NCBI GenBank assembly: GCA_017481495.1
Contig: JAFUPC010000065.1
Location: forward strand, 1-64,000
DNA: 64,000 nt
Direction of reading: 5' to 3'
From: Clostridia bacterium
GTDB lineage: Bacteria > Bacillota > Clostridia > Oscillospirales > CAG-272
Below are positions 16,200-28,026 of the stretch, one piece after another. The translations under genes were made by a program, and so were the position numbers. Position 1 is the stretch's first letter, and each line of letters starts with the position of its first letter. Below the pieces are notes generated by a model. That model did no database searches. It was not told where the DNA came from and was given only the letters and a program-made list of their open reading frames with translations.

Positions 16200-17524
16200 C
16201 GGTTGACGATCGTGCCGTTTTCGACGATCATAATGCCGTATCCGCCGCCGGTCATGCCGCCGGTCTCGATGAGGTGCTTTTTATACGCGCGCTGCATTCC
16301 GGTGTTTTCGGGGAGACCCGCAAAATCGCTGTGGTCGCAGGAGAAGCCGTAGATGCGCCACATATCGCCAAGATGTCCGCGGTGTTCCTCGGAGGACAGC
16401 ATCACGAAATCGTCCATGAATCTGACAATGTTAGAGCCGTCCTGCAAAAACTGTCTGTGTGCGGGATAGAGAAGCCACGATTCGCAGACGAAAACGTGTT
16501 TGCCGAAGAACTGCTCTGCGCGGCGGTAGGAATCCTGCCGGACGTCGTCGGTCAGCGGCGCGCCCTCCGGAATGTGGATGGTGATGACCGGATCCCCCCG
16601 ACGGAGGGTCACATCCCCCCACGAATAGCTGTCAAAATGGAACTTTGTCGGCTCATACTGAAACCGTCCGAGACGGTAGAGCCGTTCTTTCAGCGTATTT
16701 TCCAGCCATCCGCACTGGAGCAGACCGGGCGCGCCGGTTTTTCTCTCACAAGCGGTGTTCCAGACAGTGAAATCGGTCATGGAATCGTTGTAAATGTCAA
16801 GGGAAATGCCTTTGGAAAGATAATTGTAATAGGTCTGCTTTGCAAAAATCATGTACATGACAAGACTGCACAGCGGCACTGTGATGTCAAGTTCCCCGGC
16901 AAGTGCTTCGATGGCCGGCGCGACATCCTTATCGGCAAAGAACGCCGCCGTCAGTCTGTCCGCCGTTTCCGCCGGAATGCGTTCCGCCGCCGCAATCACC
17001 GCCGCTTTTGCGTTGTCCGGCAGGGCAATGGACTCGGCCAACTGTTTGATATGCGCGATATGCGCGTATTCCGGCACGGGAATCTTGAACACGAGCTTGC
17101 GGACAATATCTCCGCTTTTTTCGTTTTTGATGCCCGGTCTGTGAACGTCCTGCGGGTAAAACAGCGCAAAATCGCCGTCTGTGAACGCCATTCTGCCGCA
17201 TCTGCCCGCCTTTGCCGCGCCGAAGAACTGAATGTCTTTCTGCGCGTTGTACTCCCCGGCATCCAGTGCATCGTCCATCAGCGCGCACTCCATGTCCTCA
17301 TCGCCGTCATAGACATATTGCAAATCGATATAATTGCGGTGCGCCTCAAATTTCGGGTCGGTTTTCGGCTCATAGATGTTGACATTGACAACCACACCGC
17401 CGCCAAGCTGGATTTTTCCGGCGGTGAGGGAGGAGAGGTCGCTTCCCGCAAGAAATGCTTCTGCGGCGGCGATGCCCGGAAGCGCGTGGTAGACGGACAG
17501 GTTTTTTATATTGTCGTAAATCAT
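16196..17524 (-). CDS. YhcH/YjgK-family domain fused to an acyltransferase-like domain
   Basis: 442 residues. Residues 1-150 are a YhcH/YjgK/YiaL (DUF386) cupin-like domain, with YEPKTDPKFEAHRNYIDLQYVYDG, MAFTDGDFALFYPQDVHRPGI and KLVFKIPV; related proteins act on sialic or other sugar acids. From about 155 to the end the sequence resembles GNAT-like acyltransferase proteins of the DUF5596 type, with VWNTACERKTGAPGL, GDPVITIHIPEGAPL and SWLLYPAHRQFL. The two parts are in one uninterrupted frame starting after AAAGGAG. The stop overlaps the cca start. The function of the fusion is unknown; sugar or small-molecule modification is plausible. Confidence 0.7.
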   Translation of the reverse strand: MIYDNIKNLSVYHALPGIAAAEAFLAGSDLSSLTAGKIQLGGGVVVNVNIYEPKTDPKFEAHRNYIDLQYVYDGDEDMECALMDDALDAGEYNAQKDIQFFGAAKAGRCGRMAFTDGDFALFYPQDVHRPGIKNEKSGDIVRKLVFKIPVPEYAHIAHIKQLAESIALPDNAKAAVIAAAERIPAETADRLTAAFFADKDVAPAIEALAGELDITVPLCSLVMYMIFAKQTYYNYLSKGISLDIYNDSMTDFTVWNTACERKTGAPGLLQCGWLENTLKERLYRLGRFQYEPTKFHFDSYSWGDVTLRRGDPVITIHIPEGAPLTDDVRQDSYRRAEQFFGKHVFVCESWLLYPAHRQFLQDGSNIVRFMDDFVMLSSEEHRGHLGDMWRIYGFSCDHSDFAGLPENTGMQRAYKKHLIETGGMTGGGYGIMIVENGTIVNR

Positions 17525-17635
17525 GATGGTGCTCCTTTGTGTTTGTTCATTGGGATGATTATATCATGAAATGGGGGATTTGTCAATGGGTTTATAAAGA
17601 AATGAAGGAAGACCGAAGTCTTCCCATTTCATCAG

Positions 17636-19264
17636 TTAAAGTTCCTCCTCCAGCTCCTCCACCGTCTCCATCTCAAACCAGAACGTCGATCCGTGGTCGA
17701 CCGGATCCTCGGAGGTCTCGACGCCGAACTGTGCGCCGTGCATCTGGAGGACGCCTTTGACGATGGAAAGGCCGAGACCCGTGCCGACGACGGCACGTTT
17801 GTGGGTCTTGTTTTCCTTGAAATAGCGATCCCAGATGTATTCGAGATTTTCCTTGGAGATGCCCATACCGGTATCGCGCACGGAGATGCGGACGTGTTCC
17901 CCGCTCTTGTCGCCGGGTGCAGCGGGAATGACCGTCTGCGTGATGGCGACCCGCTTGTCCTCGCCGGTATAGGAAATGGCGTTGTTGACCAGATTGTAGA
18001 TGACCTGTCCGAGCTTGGAATAGTCACCCTCGACATAAACATCGCGGTCGTATGTGAACGTGATGTCGTAGCCGTCGTTTTCTTTCAGCTTCTGATACCG
18101 TCCGATGATGGCAGTTACGCAGTCGGTGAGAGAAAAGACCGTTTTCTGTAAGGTCGTTGTGCCGGACTGGAGCTTGGAGAGGTCAAGGAGGTCATTGACC
18201 AGCGTTGTCAGGCGGCTTCCCTCGTCGATGATGACCTGCACGTTTTCCGGCGTGTTTTCCCCGGGCAGGTCGCGCATGACCTCCGCGTATCCGGTGATCA
18301 TTGTCAAAGGGGTTCGCAGGTCGTGGGAAACATTGGCGATCAGCTCGCGGCGGAAGCCCTCGATTTTGGACAGTTCTCCCGCGGCATAGTTCAGCGTATC
18401 GCGCAGATCGGCGATCTCCTCATAACCGTCGCCCTCGAAAACCGTATTGTAGTCCCCTTCTGCAAGCTGTTTTGCGGATGTGTTGATCTTGATAATGGGC
18501 GCGGAGATGTTGCGGGACAGGATGACCGCCATGATGACCGCCGCAATGATGAACAGCACGCTGATGATGACAAGCTCATATTGCAGGGTATTGACCGTCG
18601 CGCTGACCGGCGTGACCTTGGAATTGAGGATGAGATAAAAGCCCTCGTCCCCCGCTTCAAAATATTCGACATACAGCATCGCCGTCTCGCGGGCGGCGGT
18701 CACCGTCGGTGTCTGTGTCGGGCCGAACGTCGTGCCGCCGGTCTTGCCGGCGGAGGTACCTGCCGCATCCGGAGACATATCGCGGAAGTAGACCTCCCCC
18801 GACTGCCGCACCGCCGTCAGGAATTTCATCCGGAGAAAATCCGATGCAAACGACAGCGTGACATTGGAATGGACGAAGCAGCTGCTCTCGGCACCGACGG
18901 AATAGCAGGTATTCACAGACCCATCCGACACCGAACGCATCGAAGAATTGAGCACAGAAATGCAGATCTGGCTGCTTGCCGACAGCTTGTCCGTCAGCGT
19001 TCCCAGACCCGTTGTCCGTCCTGCGGTTCCCTGCACCTGCCGCTTGATGGTATCCGCCGTGTTGTAGATTTCGTTCACCTTGATATTGCGGTAAACGTCC
19101 TCCAAAAACACGATCTGAAACAGCCACAGAACGACCAGTAATACCGACACGAACACGGCAAGATAGCAGATGAGTTTTCCTCGGATGCCCATTCTGCGGT
19201 GCGGCTTTGCACCTGTGCGGGCGGTATGTGCGGGATGTTCTGCCGTTTCCACGGTTCTGTTCAT
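17636..19264 (-). CDS. Membrane sensor histidine kinase (HAMP-HisKA-HATPase)
   Basis: 542 residues. TM1 lies at about 31-53, an extracellular sensor region at about 54-235, and TM2 (LVIISVLFIIAAVIMAVIL) just before a HAMP linker (ISAPIIKINTSAKQLAEGDY). The HisKA motif NVSHDLRTPLTMITGYAEV has its histidine at about 310. N (NLVNNAISYT), G1 (DTGMGI) and G2 (GTGLGLSIVKGVL) boxes follow. The signal is unknown. It lies 10 nt downstream of an OmpR-type regulator gene, forming a standard two-gene system. Confidence 0.93.
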   Translation of the reverse strand: MNRTVETAEHPAHTARTGAKPHRRMGIRGKLICYLAVFVSVLLVVLWLFQIVFLEDVYRNIKVNEIYNTADTIKRQVQGTAGRTTGLGTLTDKLSASSQICISVLNSSMRSVSDGSVNTCYSVGAESSCFVHSNVTLSFASDFLRMKFLTAVRQSGEVYFRDMSPDAAGTSAGKTGGTTFGPTQTPTVTAARETAMLYVEYFEAGDEGFYLILNSKVTPVSATVNTLQYELVIISVLFIIAAVIMAVILSRNISAPIIKINTSAKQLAEGDYNTVFEGDGYEEIADLRDTLNYAAGELSKIEGFRRELIANVSHDLRTPLTMITGYAEVMRDLPGENTPENVQVIIDEGSRLTTLVNDLLDLSKLQSGTTTLQKTVFSLTDCVTAIIGRYQKLKENDGYDITFTYDRDVYVEGDYSKLGQVIYNLVNNAISYTGEDKRVAITQTVIPAAPGDKSGEHVRISVRDTGMGISKENLEYIWDRYFKENKTHKRAVVGTGLGLSIVKGVLQMHGAQFGVETSEDPVDHGSTFWFEMETVEELEEEL

Positions 19265-19274
19265 GATTTATTGT

Positions 19275-19958
19275 TTACGCCTCGAACCGGTAACCCACGC
19301 CGCGCAGGGTCACGATGAATTTCGCATACGGGCCAAGACTCTTGCGCAGAAGCTTGATGTGCGTATCCAGCGTTCTGTCATCGCCGTAGAAATCATATCC
19401 CCAGACCTCGCAGATGAGCTTTTCGCGGGTCAGCGCGATGCCGCGGTTTTTGACCAGATAGAAGAACAGTTCATATTCCTTCGGTGTCATATCGACCTTT
19501 TCGCCGTCGATATAGACGAGCCGCGCCGTGAAGTCCACGGTCAGTCCCTCAAAGGACAGCACATCGCGCTCGATCTTCTGCTCTCTCCGTGCGGTGCGCT
19601 TGACAACGGCGGACACGCGCATCATCAGCTCCTTTGCGGAGAACGGCTTGTCCACATAGTCGTCCGCGCCCACCTCAAAGCCGTGGATATGGTCATATTC
19701 CTCGCCGCGCGCGGAAAGCATGATGACGGGAATGTTCTTGTGCTTGCGGATCTCCTTGCAAGCGGAAAAGCCGTCAAGGAACGGCATCATGATGTCCATG
19801 ATGATGATGTCGTAATCATTGCGGCGGCATTTTTCCACCGCATCCATGCCGTCGCCGGATTCCTCCACTTCATAACCATCGAAAATCGCATATTTCTTGA
19901 TCAGTTCACGGATCTTGTCCTCATCGTCCACGATGAGCATACGGTATGGCTTGTCCAT
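19275..19958 (-). CDS. OmpR/PhoB-family response regulator
   Basis: 227 residues. Receiver domain with MLIVDDEDKIRELI, phosphoacceptor at about Asp52 (IIIMDIMMPFLDG) and Lys in YVDKPFSAKELM. It is followed by a winged-helix Trans_reg_C domain (VDMTPKEYELFFYLVKN, DRTLDTHIKLLRKSLG, RGVGYRFEA). It is cotranscribed with the downstream kinase. The ATG follows GGAAG. Targets cannot be read from the window. Confidence 0.95.
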   Translation of the reverse strand: MDKPYRMLIVDDEDKIRELIKKYAIFDGYEVEESGDGMDAVEKCRRNDYDIIIMDIMMPFLDGFSACKEIRKHKNIPVIMLSARGEEYDHIHGFEVGADDYVDKPFSAKELMMRVSAVVKRTARREQKIERDVLSFEGLTVDFTARLVYIDGEKVDMTPKEYELFFYLVKNRGIALTREKLICEVWGYDFYGDDRTLDTHIKLLRKSLGPYAKFIVTLRGVGYRFEA

Positions 19959-20038
19959 AGTCGTTCTTCCTTTCTGTCCTGTGATTCTTTCATTATATAA
20001 CTTTTATGTGATACGGGGATGATGTCATGCTGACAATC

Positions 20039-21049
20039 TTATTTTCCCGCCTTGATTTTTGCAAGCGGATTCGCATCTGCCGCCGCGCGCATGGATTCGT
20101 CGGAAACGTGCGTATAGATCTGGGTCGTGTTCAGCTGCTCGTGTCCGAGAATGTCCTTTAATACCCGCACATCGACTCCGCCCTGCTGGTACATGAGTGT
20201 CGCCGCCGTGTGGCGCAGTTTGTGCGTGGACAGCTTGCGGTTGCCCAGTCCCGCGGCATCGAGATACTTTTTGACAACGAACTGCACAGTCTTCTGGCTG
20301 ATGCGCTGATTGCGGCGGGTGCTTAAAAACAGCGCGTTTTTGTGTTCCTGCCCGAGATGCTCCGCTGTCGCCGCACGGACGGGCAGATATGCTTTCAGCG
20401 CATCCCGGCAAGCATCGTTCAAGTAGATGACCCGCTCCTTGTTTCCCTTTCCGATGACACGCAGGGAACGCATTTCCGCATCGATGTCGGTCAGGCTGAT
20501 GCCGACCAGCTCCGACAGCCGCATTCCGCAGTTGAGGAACAGCGTGACCATCGCATAATCGCGCTCCCGCGTTGCGCTGTCCGTATCGGCGGCAATGGTT
20601 TCAAGCAGAATCACGCTTTCTTCCAGTGTGAGATATTTCGGAAGCCGCTGTGCCTGCTTGGGTGCGTCGATGTCCCGCACAGGGTTGACGTCGAGAATGT
20701 GCTCGGTGACAGTCAGATATTTATAAAATGACTTTAAGGCGGATAACTTCCGTGCGCGTGCGCTCGTTTTGTTGCCGCGTTCGCTGACAAGCCAGTTGAA
20801 GACCATATAGACATCTGTTTTTGTGACCCCTGCCAGAAAAGCGGCATCAATGTCGTCAATGGAGATTTCGTCCAGCGGCACACCCGGCGTGAATTTCAGC
20901 ATTTTATAGACCCGGAAAAAGAGTTTCAAGTCGGAAAGATAATCTTCAAGCGTTGCCGGCGACCGTCCCTGAATGACGGTTTTATACGTTGCAAACTGCT
21001 GAAACAGCGGCGGATAAACCGTGATGTCTATCGGATGATAATCGGCCAT
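20039..21049 (-). CDS. Tyrosine recombinase, XerC/XerD-like
   Basis: 336 residues. A SAM-like N-terminal core-binding domain (TYKTVIQGRSPATLEDYLSDL) precedes the catalytic domain, with Arg in CGMRLSELVGI, Lys in VIGKGNKERVIYL, HKLRHTAATLM, GHEQLNTT and the nucleophile Tyr in TQIYTHV. Length and composition fit a chromosomal Xer-type recombinase, including a long N-terminal domain seen in clostridial forms. No mobile-element genes flank it, so dimer resolution is as likely as element integration. Start follows a GGGGGGA site. Confidence 0.85.
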   Translation of the reverse strand: MADYHPIDITVYPPLFQQFATYKTVIQGRSPATLEDYLSDLKLFFRVYKMLKFTPGVPLDEISIDDIDAAFLAGVTKTDVYMVFNWLVSERGNKTSARARKLSALKSFYKYLTVTEHILDVNPVRDIDAPKQAQRLPKYLTLEESVILLETIAADTDSATRERDYAMVTLFLNCGMRLSELVGISLTDIDAEMRSLRVIGKGNKERVIYLNDACRDALKAYLPVRAATAEHLGQEHKNALFLSTRRNQRISQKTVQFVVKKYLDAAGLGNRKLSTHKLRHTAATLMYQQGGVDVRVLKDILGHEQLNTTQIYTHVSDESMRAAADANPLAKIKAGK

Positions 21050-21101
21050 GTCCTGTCCCCCCTCACCTTGTTGTTTTCCTGATTTCCTATATATTATATC
21101 A

Positions 21102-21136
21102 GGTATATTTATTATACCGGGTATATTTATTATACC
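21102..21136. promoter_or_regulatory. Two tandem 17-bp palindromes, candidate operator
   Basis: GGTATATTTATTATACC occurs twice, at 21102-21118 and 21120-21136, with starts 18 bp apart. Each has perfect GGTATA/TATACC arms. They lie between the recombinase start (21049) and the promoter at 21219-21247. The symmetry and spacing suggest a dimeric repressor bound in tandem, controlling the leftward recombinase or the rightward membrane gene. No regulator gene is adjacent. Confidence 0.5.
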
Positions 21137-21218
21137 AGGGTATTATATAAAATTTTCCGTTTTTTCGTGACCGAAATGTAAATTTTTGCGAAACTCTTTC
21201 CGATATGGGAAAATATAC

Positions 21219-21247
21219 TTGATTTGTTCACGCAAAAGGCGTAAAAT
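21219..21247 (+). promoter_or_regulatory. Sigma-A promoter of the four-TM membrane protein
   Basis: TTGATT (21219-21224), 17-nt spacer, TAAAAT (21242-21247), 44 bp before the ATG. Confidence 0.65.
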
Positions 21248-21290
21248 ATAAGTACAGCATATTTCAGCGAAAGGATTTCTGTATCTCAAA

Positions 21291-21848
21291 ATGAAAGAAT
21301 TTTTCAAGGAAAACTCGTATAATTTTGTCAAGTGTATCTTGAATCAGGTCGCCATGACGATGTTCGGTCTGATGCTTGCGTTTGCGACCATCCAGAACGA
21401 AACGTATCTGCTCATCAGTTCCCTGTTTTCGATTGCATTCTACCTGTTTCTGACCTACATCATGTTCTGGGAAATCGGCGGCAAGGACCGCATCCGCGAA
21501 GACAACGGCCGCAAAAAGAAAACGCCGATGCACGGTTTCCTCATCTGTCTTGTTGCGAACATCCCCAATCTGATCATGGGCATCATCATCTGTCTGACGA
21601 AAAATGCCGCAGCCGCAAACGAGGCTGCCGGAAACATCTATTTCGTCGTTAATATGCTTGCGCGCGGTCTGGAAGCAATGTATCTGGGACTGATCACCCT
21701 GTACAGCCCGAATAATCCGATTGCGTTCCTGCTCATCTGTCTGCCTGCGCCCATTATGGCGGAGATCGCGTATCTGCTCGGAAATCACAATTTCAGAATT
21801 GCGGGGCTCTTCGGGATCAAGCCGAATTTGAAGGATGAGACGAGATAA
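21291..21848 (+). CDS. Conserved membrane protein of unknown function
   Basis: 185 residues with about four hydrophobic segments: CILNQVAMTMFGLMLAFATI, LLISSLFSIAFYLFLTYIMFW, FLICLVANIPNLIMGIIICL, and PIAFLLICLPAPIMAEIAYLL. A charged cytoplasmic loop (GGKDRIREDNGRKKKTP) lies between the second and third, giving a pair-plus-pair topology. It has its own promoter and terminator and no cotranscribed neighbour. The AAAGGA is 15 nt from the ATG, a longer gap than usual. No enzyme motif is visible and I do not recognise the family. Confidence 0.75.
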   Translation: MKEFFKENSYNFVKCILNQVAMTMFGLMLAFATIQNETYLLISSLFSIAFYLFLTYIMFWEIGGKDRIREDNGRKKKTPMHGFLICLVANIPNLIMGIIICLTKNAAAANEAAGNIYFVVNMLARGLEAMYLGLITLYSPNNPIAFLLICLPAPIMAEIAYLLGNHNFRIAGLFGIKPNLKDETR

Positions 21849-21867
21849 AGATTGAATTGAGAATAGG

Positions 21868-21895
21868 AAAGGAGCGGTGATTCCGCTCCTTTTTT
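21868..21895 (+). terminator. Rho-independent terminator
   Basis: GGAGCGG-tgatt-CCGCTCC stem followed by six T residues, 19 nt after the membrane-protein stop. Confidence 0.9.
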
Positions 21896-21971
21896 GTATG
21901 AGGTTCAAGAATAATGTTGCCGCCCCTACACGATACGAGGTGCCCCGCTCTTTATGTTGGTAGCGCAGAGT

Positions 21972-22919
21972 TTAAGAGAAGACGGATTCGATCACTCTGT
22001 TGGCCCCCGCTGGCGAATACCGCCACGCATCCATGTGTCCGTCTGTGATGAAATATTCCATATCCCGCGCCTTTCCCTCGCCGCGGTAGGTATCGACAAG
22101 AACCAGCTTCACTTTCATCCGTGCGGGGATGAGATTCTTGATATAAACGGCAGCGGATTGGCCGACGGTCAGACCGGGGCGGTATTCCGCAAGACCTGCC
22201 AGGTTCGGGGTCAGCTCGATGAAGACACCGTACTCCTCAATAGATCGCACGATGCCCGTCACGGTCTCACCCGGTGTGAACAGCGCAGCATTTTCCTCCC
22301 AGGTACCGAGCAGCTCCTTATGGGAAACGCTGATCCTGCCGCCGGGCTCAATGCTTTTCACAACGACATACACGGGCATTCCCGCAAAGAATCGGTCGGA
22401 CGGATGCGAAATTCTCGACACGGAGATGCAGTCGATGGGGAGTAGGGACACAATGCCGCATCCGACATCGACAAACGCGCCGAAATGCTCTAAATGTGTG
22501 ATTTTCGCCGGGATCACATCCCCCGGAACCAACCGGTCAAGATACTGCTCCCGGCACTGCCGCTGTGCCTCCCGTCGGGAAAGGACGGCGACCTCCTCCC
22601 CGTCCTCCGTTACAGAAAATCCCGTGATGACAAAGCAGATGCGCTTTCCCACCCGCGTGATGACGGCAATGTCGCGCACCTCCTCGCCCGCGGGACACAG
22701 CTGTACCTCCTCCCGCTCCATGATGCCGCGCATACAGCCGAGATCGATGATCAGCCGCCCATCTCCTCCGCACAGTACCGCCGTTCCCTCCAATATCGCT
22801 CCCGCCTGCATTGCCCTCTCCAGTCCCAGCCGTGATGCCGTCGCCTCCCGGTTCTCCTGCGCCGCGCTCCGCCCGCCCTCCGGCCCCCAGATCCCGCGCA
22901 GATTTTTATTGTTTTCCAT
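21972..22919 (-). CDS. S1 RNA-binding domain protein
   Basis: 315 residues with at least two clear S1 OB-folds. One centres on GDVIPAKITHLEHFGAFVDV followed by GGRISVSHKELLGTW, and another on GETVTGIVRSIEEYGVFIEL. A degenerate one precedes them (ILEGTAVLCGGDGRLIIDLG). This resembles the ribosomal S1/IspH-S1-like proteins of Clostridia that bind mRNA on the ribosome. Start set at 22919 after GGGGGA; the open frame continues upstream with no further homology. The role is inferred from the domain only. Confidence 0.8.
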   Translation of the reverse strand: MENNKNLRGIWGPEGGRSAAQENREATASRLGLERAMQAGAILEGTAVLCGGDGRLIIDLGCMRGIMEREEVQLCPAGEEVRDIAVITRVGKRICFVITGFSVTEDGEEVAVLSRREAQRQCREQYLDRLVPGDVIPAKITHLEHFGAFVDVGCGIVSLLPIDCISVSRISHPSDRFFAGMPVYVVVKSIEPGGRISVSHKELLGTWEENAALFTPGETVTGIVRSIEEYGVFIELTPNLAGLAEYRPGLTVGQSAAVYIKNLIPARMKVKLVLVDTYRGEGKARDMEYFITDGHMDAWRYSPAGANRVIESVFS

Positions 22920-22988
22920 CGTCAGATCCCCCGTCCTTTCCATTCTTGTCTGACAGCATTGTATGAAAAGGCGCGCGCAAATAGAACA

Positions 22989-23022
22989 AGGGTACCGCAA
23001 ATCGACACTTTGCAAGTACCCT
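22989..23022 (-). terminator. Probable terminator after the cyclophilin gene
   Basis: A GGTAC/GTACC stem continues through an AC mismatch into GCAAA/TTTGC, immediately after the cyclophilin stop. The T-run on the leftward strand is interrupted (TTGTTCTATTT). Confidence 0.55.
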
Positions 23023-23042
23023 GTGCTGTTTATTCTTTTGTC

Positions 23043-23693
23043 TTACGATTCTGTTGTGTCTTCGTTTCCGCTTTCCACCGGTGCGGCGCCGGCTGCCTTG
23101 GCAACTTTCTCCGAGATCACACGGATGGTCTTGATGGTCTGGTTTGCAAGCGGTTTGTCGTTGGAATCCGTTGCAACGGATGCGATGGCATCCACCGTTT
23201 CCATGCCCTCAATGACACGGCCGAATGCGGCATAATTACCGTCGAGGTAAGTGGAAGTCTGGTGCATGATAAAGAACTGGGAGGAAGCGGAGTTCGGTTC
23301 GTTCGTTCTTGCCATGGAGATAACACCGCGCTCGTGGGAGAGCGTGTTGTTCCAGCCGTTGGAAGAAAATTCGCCCTTGATGCTTTCTTCGGAGCCTCCC
23401 ATGCCGGTGCCGGTCGGGTCGCCGCCTTGGATCATGAAGCCGGAAATGACACGGTGGAAAATGATGCCGTCATAAAAATTTTCATTGCACAACTCGACGA
23501 AATTGGCAACGGTCACGGGTGCGATATTGGGGTACAGCTCCAGCTTGATATAGCCGCCGTCCTCCATGTCGATTTCCACATATACGATGTCGCCGAGGTC
23601 TGCCGCGGGATTGCCGCCGCAAGCGGTAAATGCAAACAGCACTGCCGTCAGTGCGAGCAGTACAGCGAGAATGCGTTTTGTCTTGTTTTTCAT
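23043..23693 (-). CDS. Peptidyl-prolyl cis-trans isomerase, cyclophilin-type lipoprotein
   Basis: 216 residues. A lipoprotein signal with lipobox FTAC (cysteine near residue 25) is followed by a cyclophilin domain with IIFHRVISGFMIQGGDPTGTG, GVISMARTNEPNSASSQFFI and YAAFGRVIEGME, which carry the active-site Arg, Phe and Gln positions. It should be tethered outside the membrane and assist folding of exported proteins. I start at 23693; an ATG four codons upstream (23705) follows a hairpin repeat and may belong to the repeat. Its 5' leader of about 170 nt consists largely of hairpins. Confidence 0.9.
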   Translation of the reverse strand: MKNKTKRILAVLLALTAVLFAFTACGGNPAADLGDIVYVEIDMEDGGYIKLELYPNIAPVTVANFVELCNENFYDGIIFHRVISGFMIQGGDPTGTGMGGSEESIKGEFSSNGWNNTLSHERGVISMARTNEPNSASSQFFIMHQTSTYLDGNYAAFGRVIEGMETVDAIASVATDSNDKPLANQTIKTIRVISEKVAKAAGAAPVESGNEDTTES

Positions 23694-23705
23694 AATTTTA
23701 ACCAT

Positions 23706-23849
23706 GACTTTCGCTATGCGAAAGTTTCCTTTCTTGTGGAATTGGGACTGGTTTTGTGCTTGCACAAAATTGCAGTCGTAAGACTGCGAATAGTCACCAT
23801 GTTTCGTGAAACGAAATATTACACGTCTAAAAATTTATTTTTCAGACTT
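23706..23849 (-). repeat. Multi-hairpin leader repeat, copy A (in the cyclophilin 5' UTR)
   Basis: Five palindromes in a row, given on the plus strand: ACTTTCGC/GCGAAAGT (23707-23725), TTTTGTGC/GCACAAAA (23753-23770), GCAGTC/GACTGC (23772-23787), TTTCGT/ACGAAA (23802-23816) and GTCTAAAAAT/TTTTTCAGAC (about 23825-23847). Read leftward, the order and end sequences match copy B at 56098-56215, including an AAGAAAGGAAACTTTCGC block before the gene start. The AAAGGA ribosome-binding site lies just before the last hairpin. Confidence 0.7.
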
Positions 23850-23878
23850 TTCCTTTCTTTTCGGAGATTTCTAATGTA

Positions 23879-23907
23879 ATTGTACCACATTTCACGCATT
23901 TTGTAAA
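23879..23907 (-). promoter_or_regulatory. Sigma-A promoter of the cyclophilin gene
   Basis: Leftward TTTACA (23902-23907), 17-nt spacer, TGG-TACAAT (23879-23884). It places the hairpin repeat inside the transcribed leader. Confidence 0.75.
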
Positions 23908-24011
23908 GGTCTTTCGGAGATTTCAGACGGCTGTCACATATCTGTCAGGTATTATTGGCTTCTTATAAGAATTATCGGAAGAAAAAAATCGCGAAATTCA
24001 TAAAAAACCTC

Positions 24012-24040
24012 TTGACTTTATCGCCGGGATATGTCATAAT
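24012..24040 (+). promoter_or_regulatory. Sigma-A promoter of the thuA-lacZ operon
   Basis: TTGACT (24012-24017), 17-nt spacer, CATAAT (24035-24040). The rest of 23910-24011 shows nothing else. Confidence 0.75.
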
Positions 24041-24081
24041 ATTATCAACCATATTTTTTATCCCGAAAGGAACCAACTGCT

Positions 24082-24807
24082 ATGGCAAACAAAATCCGCG
24101 TAACGGTCTGGAATGAATACAGACACGAAAAATCCGAAGAATCCATCCGCGCTATCTATCCGAAGGGCATCCACGGCTGTGTCAAGGACTTCCTTGATAC
24201 GCACGACGACCTGGAAGTGCGCATTGCCGCGCTCGACGACCCCGATCAGGGTCTGCCGGACGATGTGCTGAACAACACCGACGTCCTCATGTGGTGGGGT
24301 CATATGGCACACGGCGACGTGGACGATGCACTGGTACAGCGCATCAAGAAGCGCGTTTACGACGACGGCATGGGCTTCATCGCCATGCACTCCGCGCATA
24401 TGTCCAAGCCCTTCCGTGAGATCGTCGGCACCTCCGGCAAGCTTCTGTGGAGCGACGACCAGCACGAGCTGCTCTGGAACGTCATGCCCGCGCATCCCAT
24501 CACCGCAGGCATTCCCGAACACGTTGACCTCGGCATTGAAGAAATGTACGGCGAGCCTTTCATGATTCCCCAGCCGGATGAGCTTCTGTTCATCTCCTGG
24601 TTTGAGCACGGATACGTCTTCCGTTCCGGTTGCACGTTCTACCGCGGCCGCGGCAAGGTCTTCTACTTCCAGCCCGGTCACGAAGCGTGCCGTTCGTTCT
24701 ACAACGAATATGTGCAGAAAATCCTCTACAACGGCATCAAATGGGCGGCGCCCACCGCGTTCGGTGATGCGATGCACAACTGCGATTACCGCAAGAACAT
24801 TGTTTAA
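24082..24807 (+). CDS. ThuA-domain protein (trehalose-utilisation-like)
   Basis: 241 residues covering a single ThuA domain, a class I glutamine-amidotransferase-like fold. Features include IRVTVWNEYRHE, TDVLMWWGHMAHGDV, GMGFIAMHSAHMSKPF and GRGKVFYFQPGHEA. ThuA proteins are linked to disaccharide use and, in some systems, 3-keto-sugar metabolism. It is the first gene of a two-gene operon with a GH2 beta-galactosidase 12 nt downstream, so a role in handling the same oligosaccharide is likely. The ATG follows AAAGGA, and the operon promoter lies 41 bp upstream. Confidence 0.88.
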   Translation: MANKIRVTVWNEYRHEKSEESIRAIYPKGIHGCVKDFLDTHDDLEVRIAALDDPDQGLPDDVLNNTDVLMWWGHMAHGDVDDALVQRIKKRVYDDGMGFIAMHSAHMSKPFREIVGTSGKLLWSDDQHELLWNVMPAHPITAGIPEHVDLGIEEMYGEPFMIPQPDELLFISWFEHGYVFRSGCTFYRGRGKVFYFQPGHEACRSFYNEYVQKILYNGIKWAAPTAFGDAMHNCDYRKNIV

Positions 24808-27876
<3,069 letters not shown>

Positions 27877-27911
27877 TTTATTAAGCAAAATATATAAATT
27901 GGTTATAAGAA

Positions 27912-27942
27912 TGCCCGGGCGAATCCGTCCGGGTGTTTCTTT
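27912..27942 (+). terminator. Terminator after the beta-galactosidase gene
   Basis: CCCGG/CCGGG stem with a GCGAATCCGT loop, then TGTTTCTTT, 36 nt after the stop. Confidence 0.65.
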
Positions 27943-28026
27943 GTCCGAAACGGCGGCAAATACAGAATTTCGCTCCATTTCCGACAACACAATATCCGGT
28001 TTTTTATGCGGAAATTTACGAAAACA

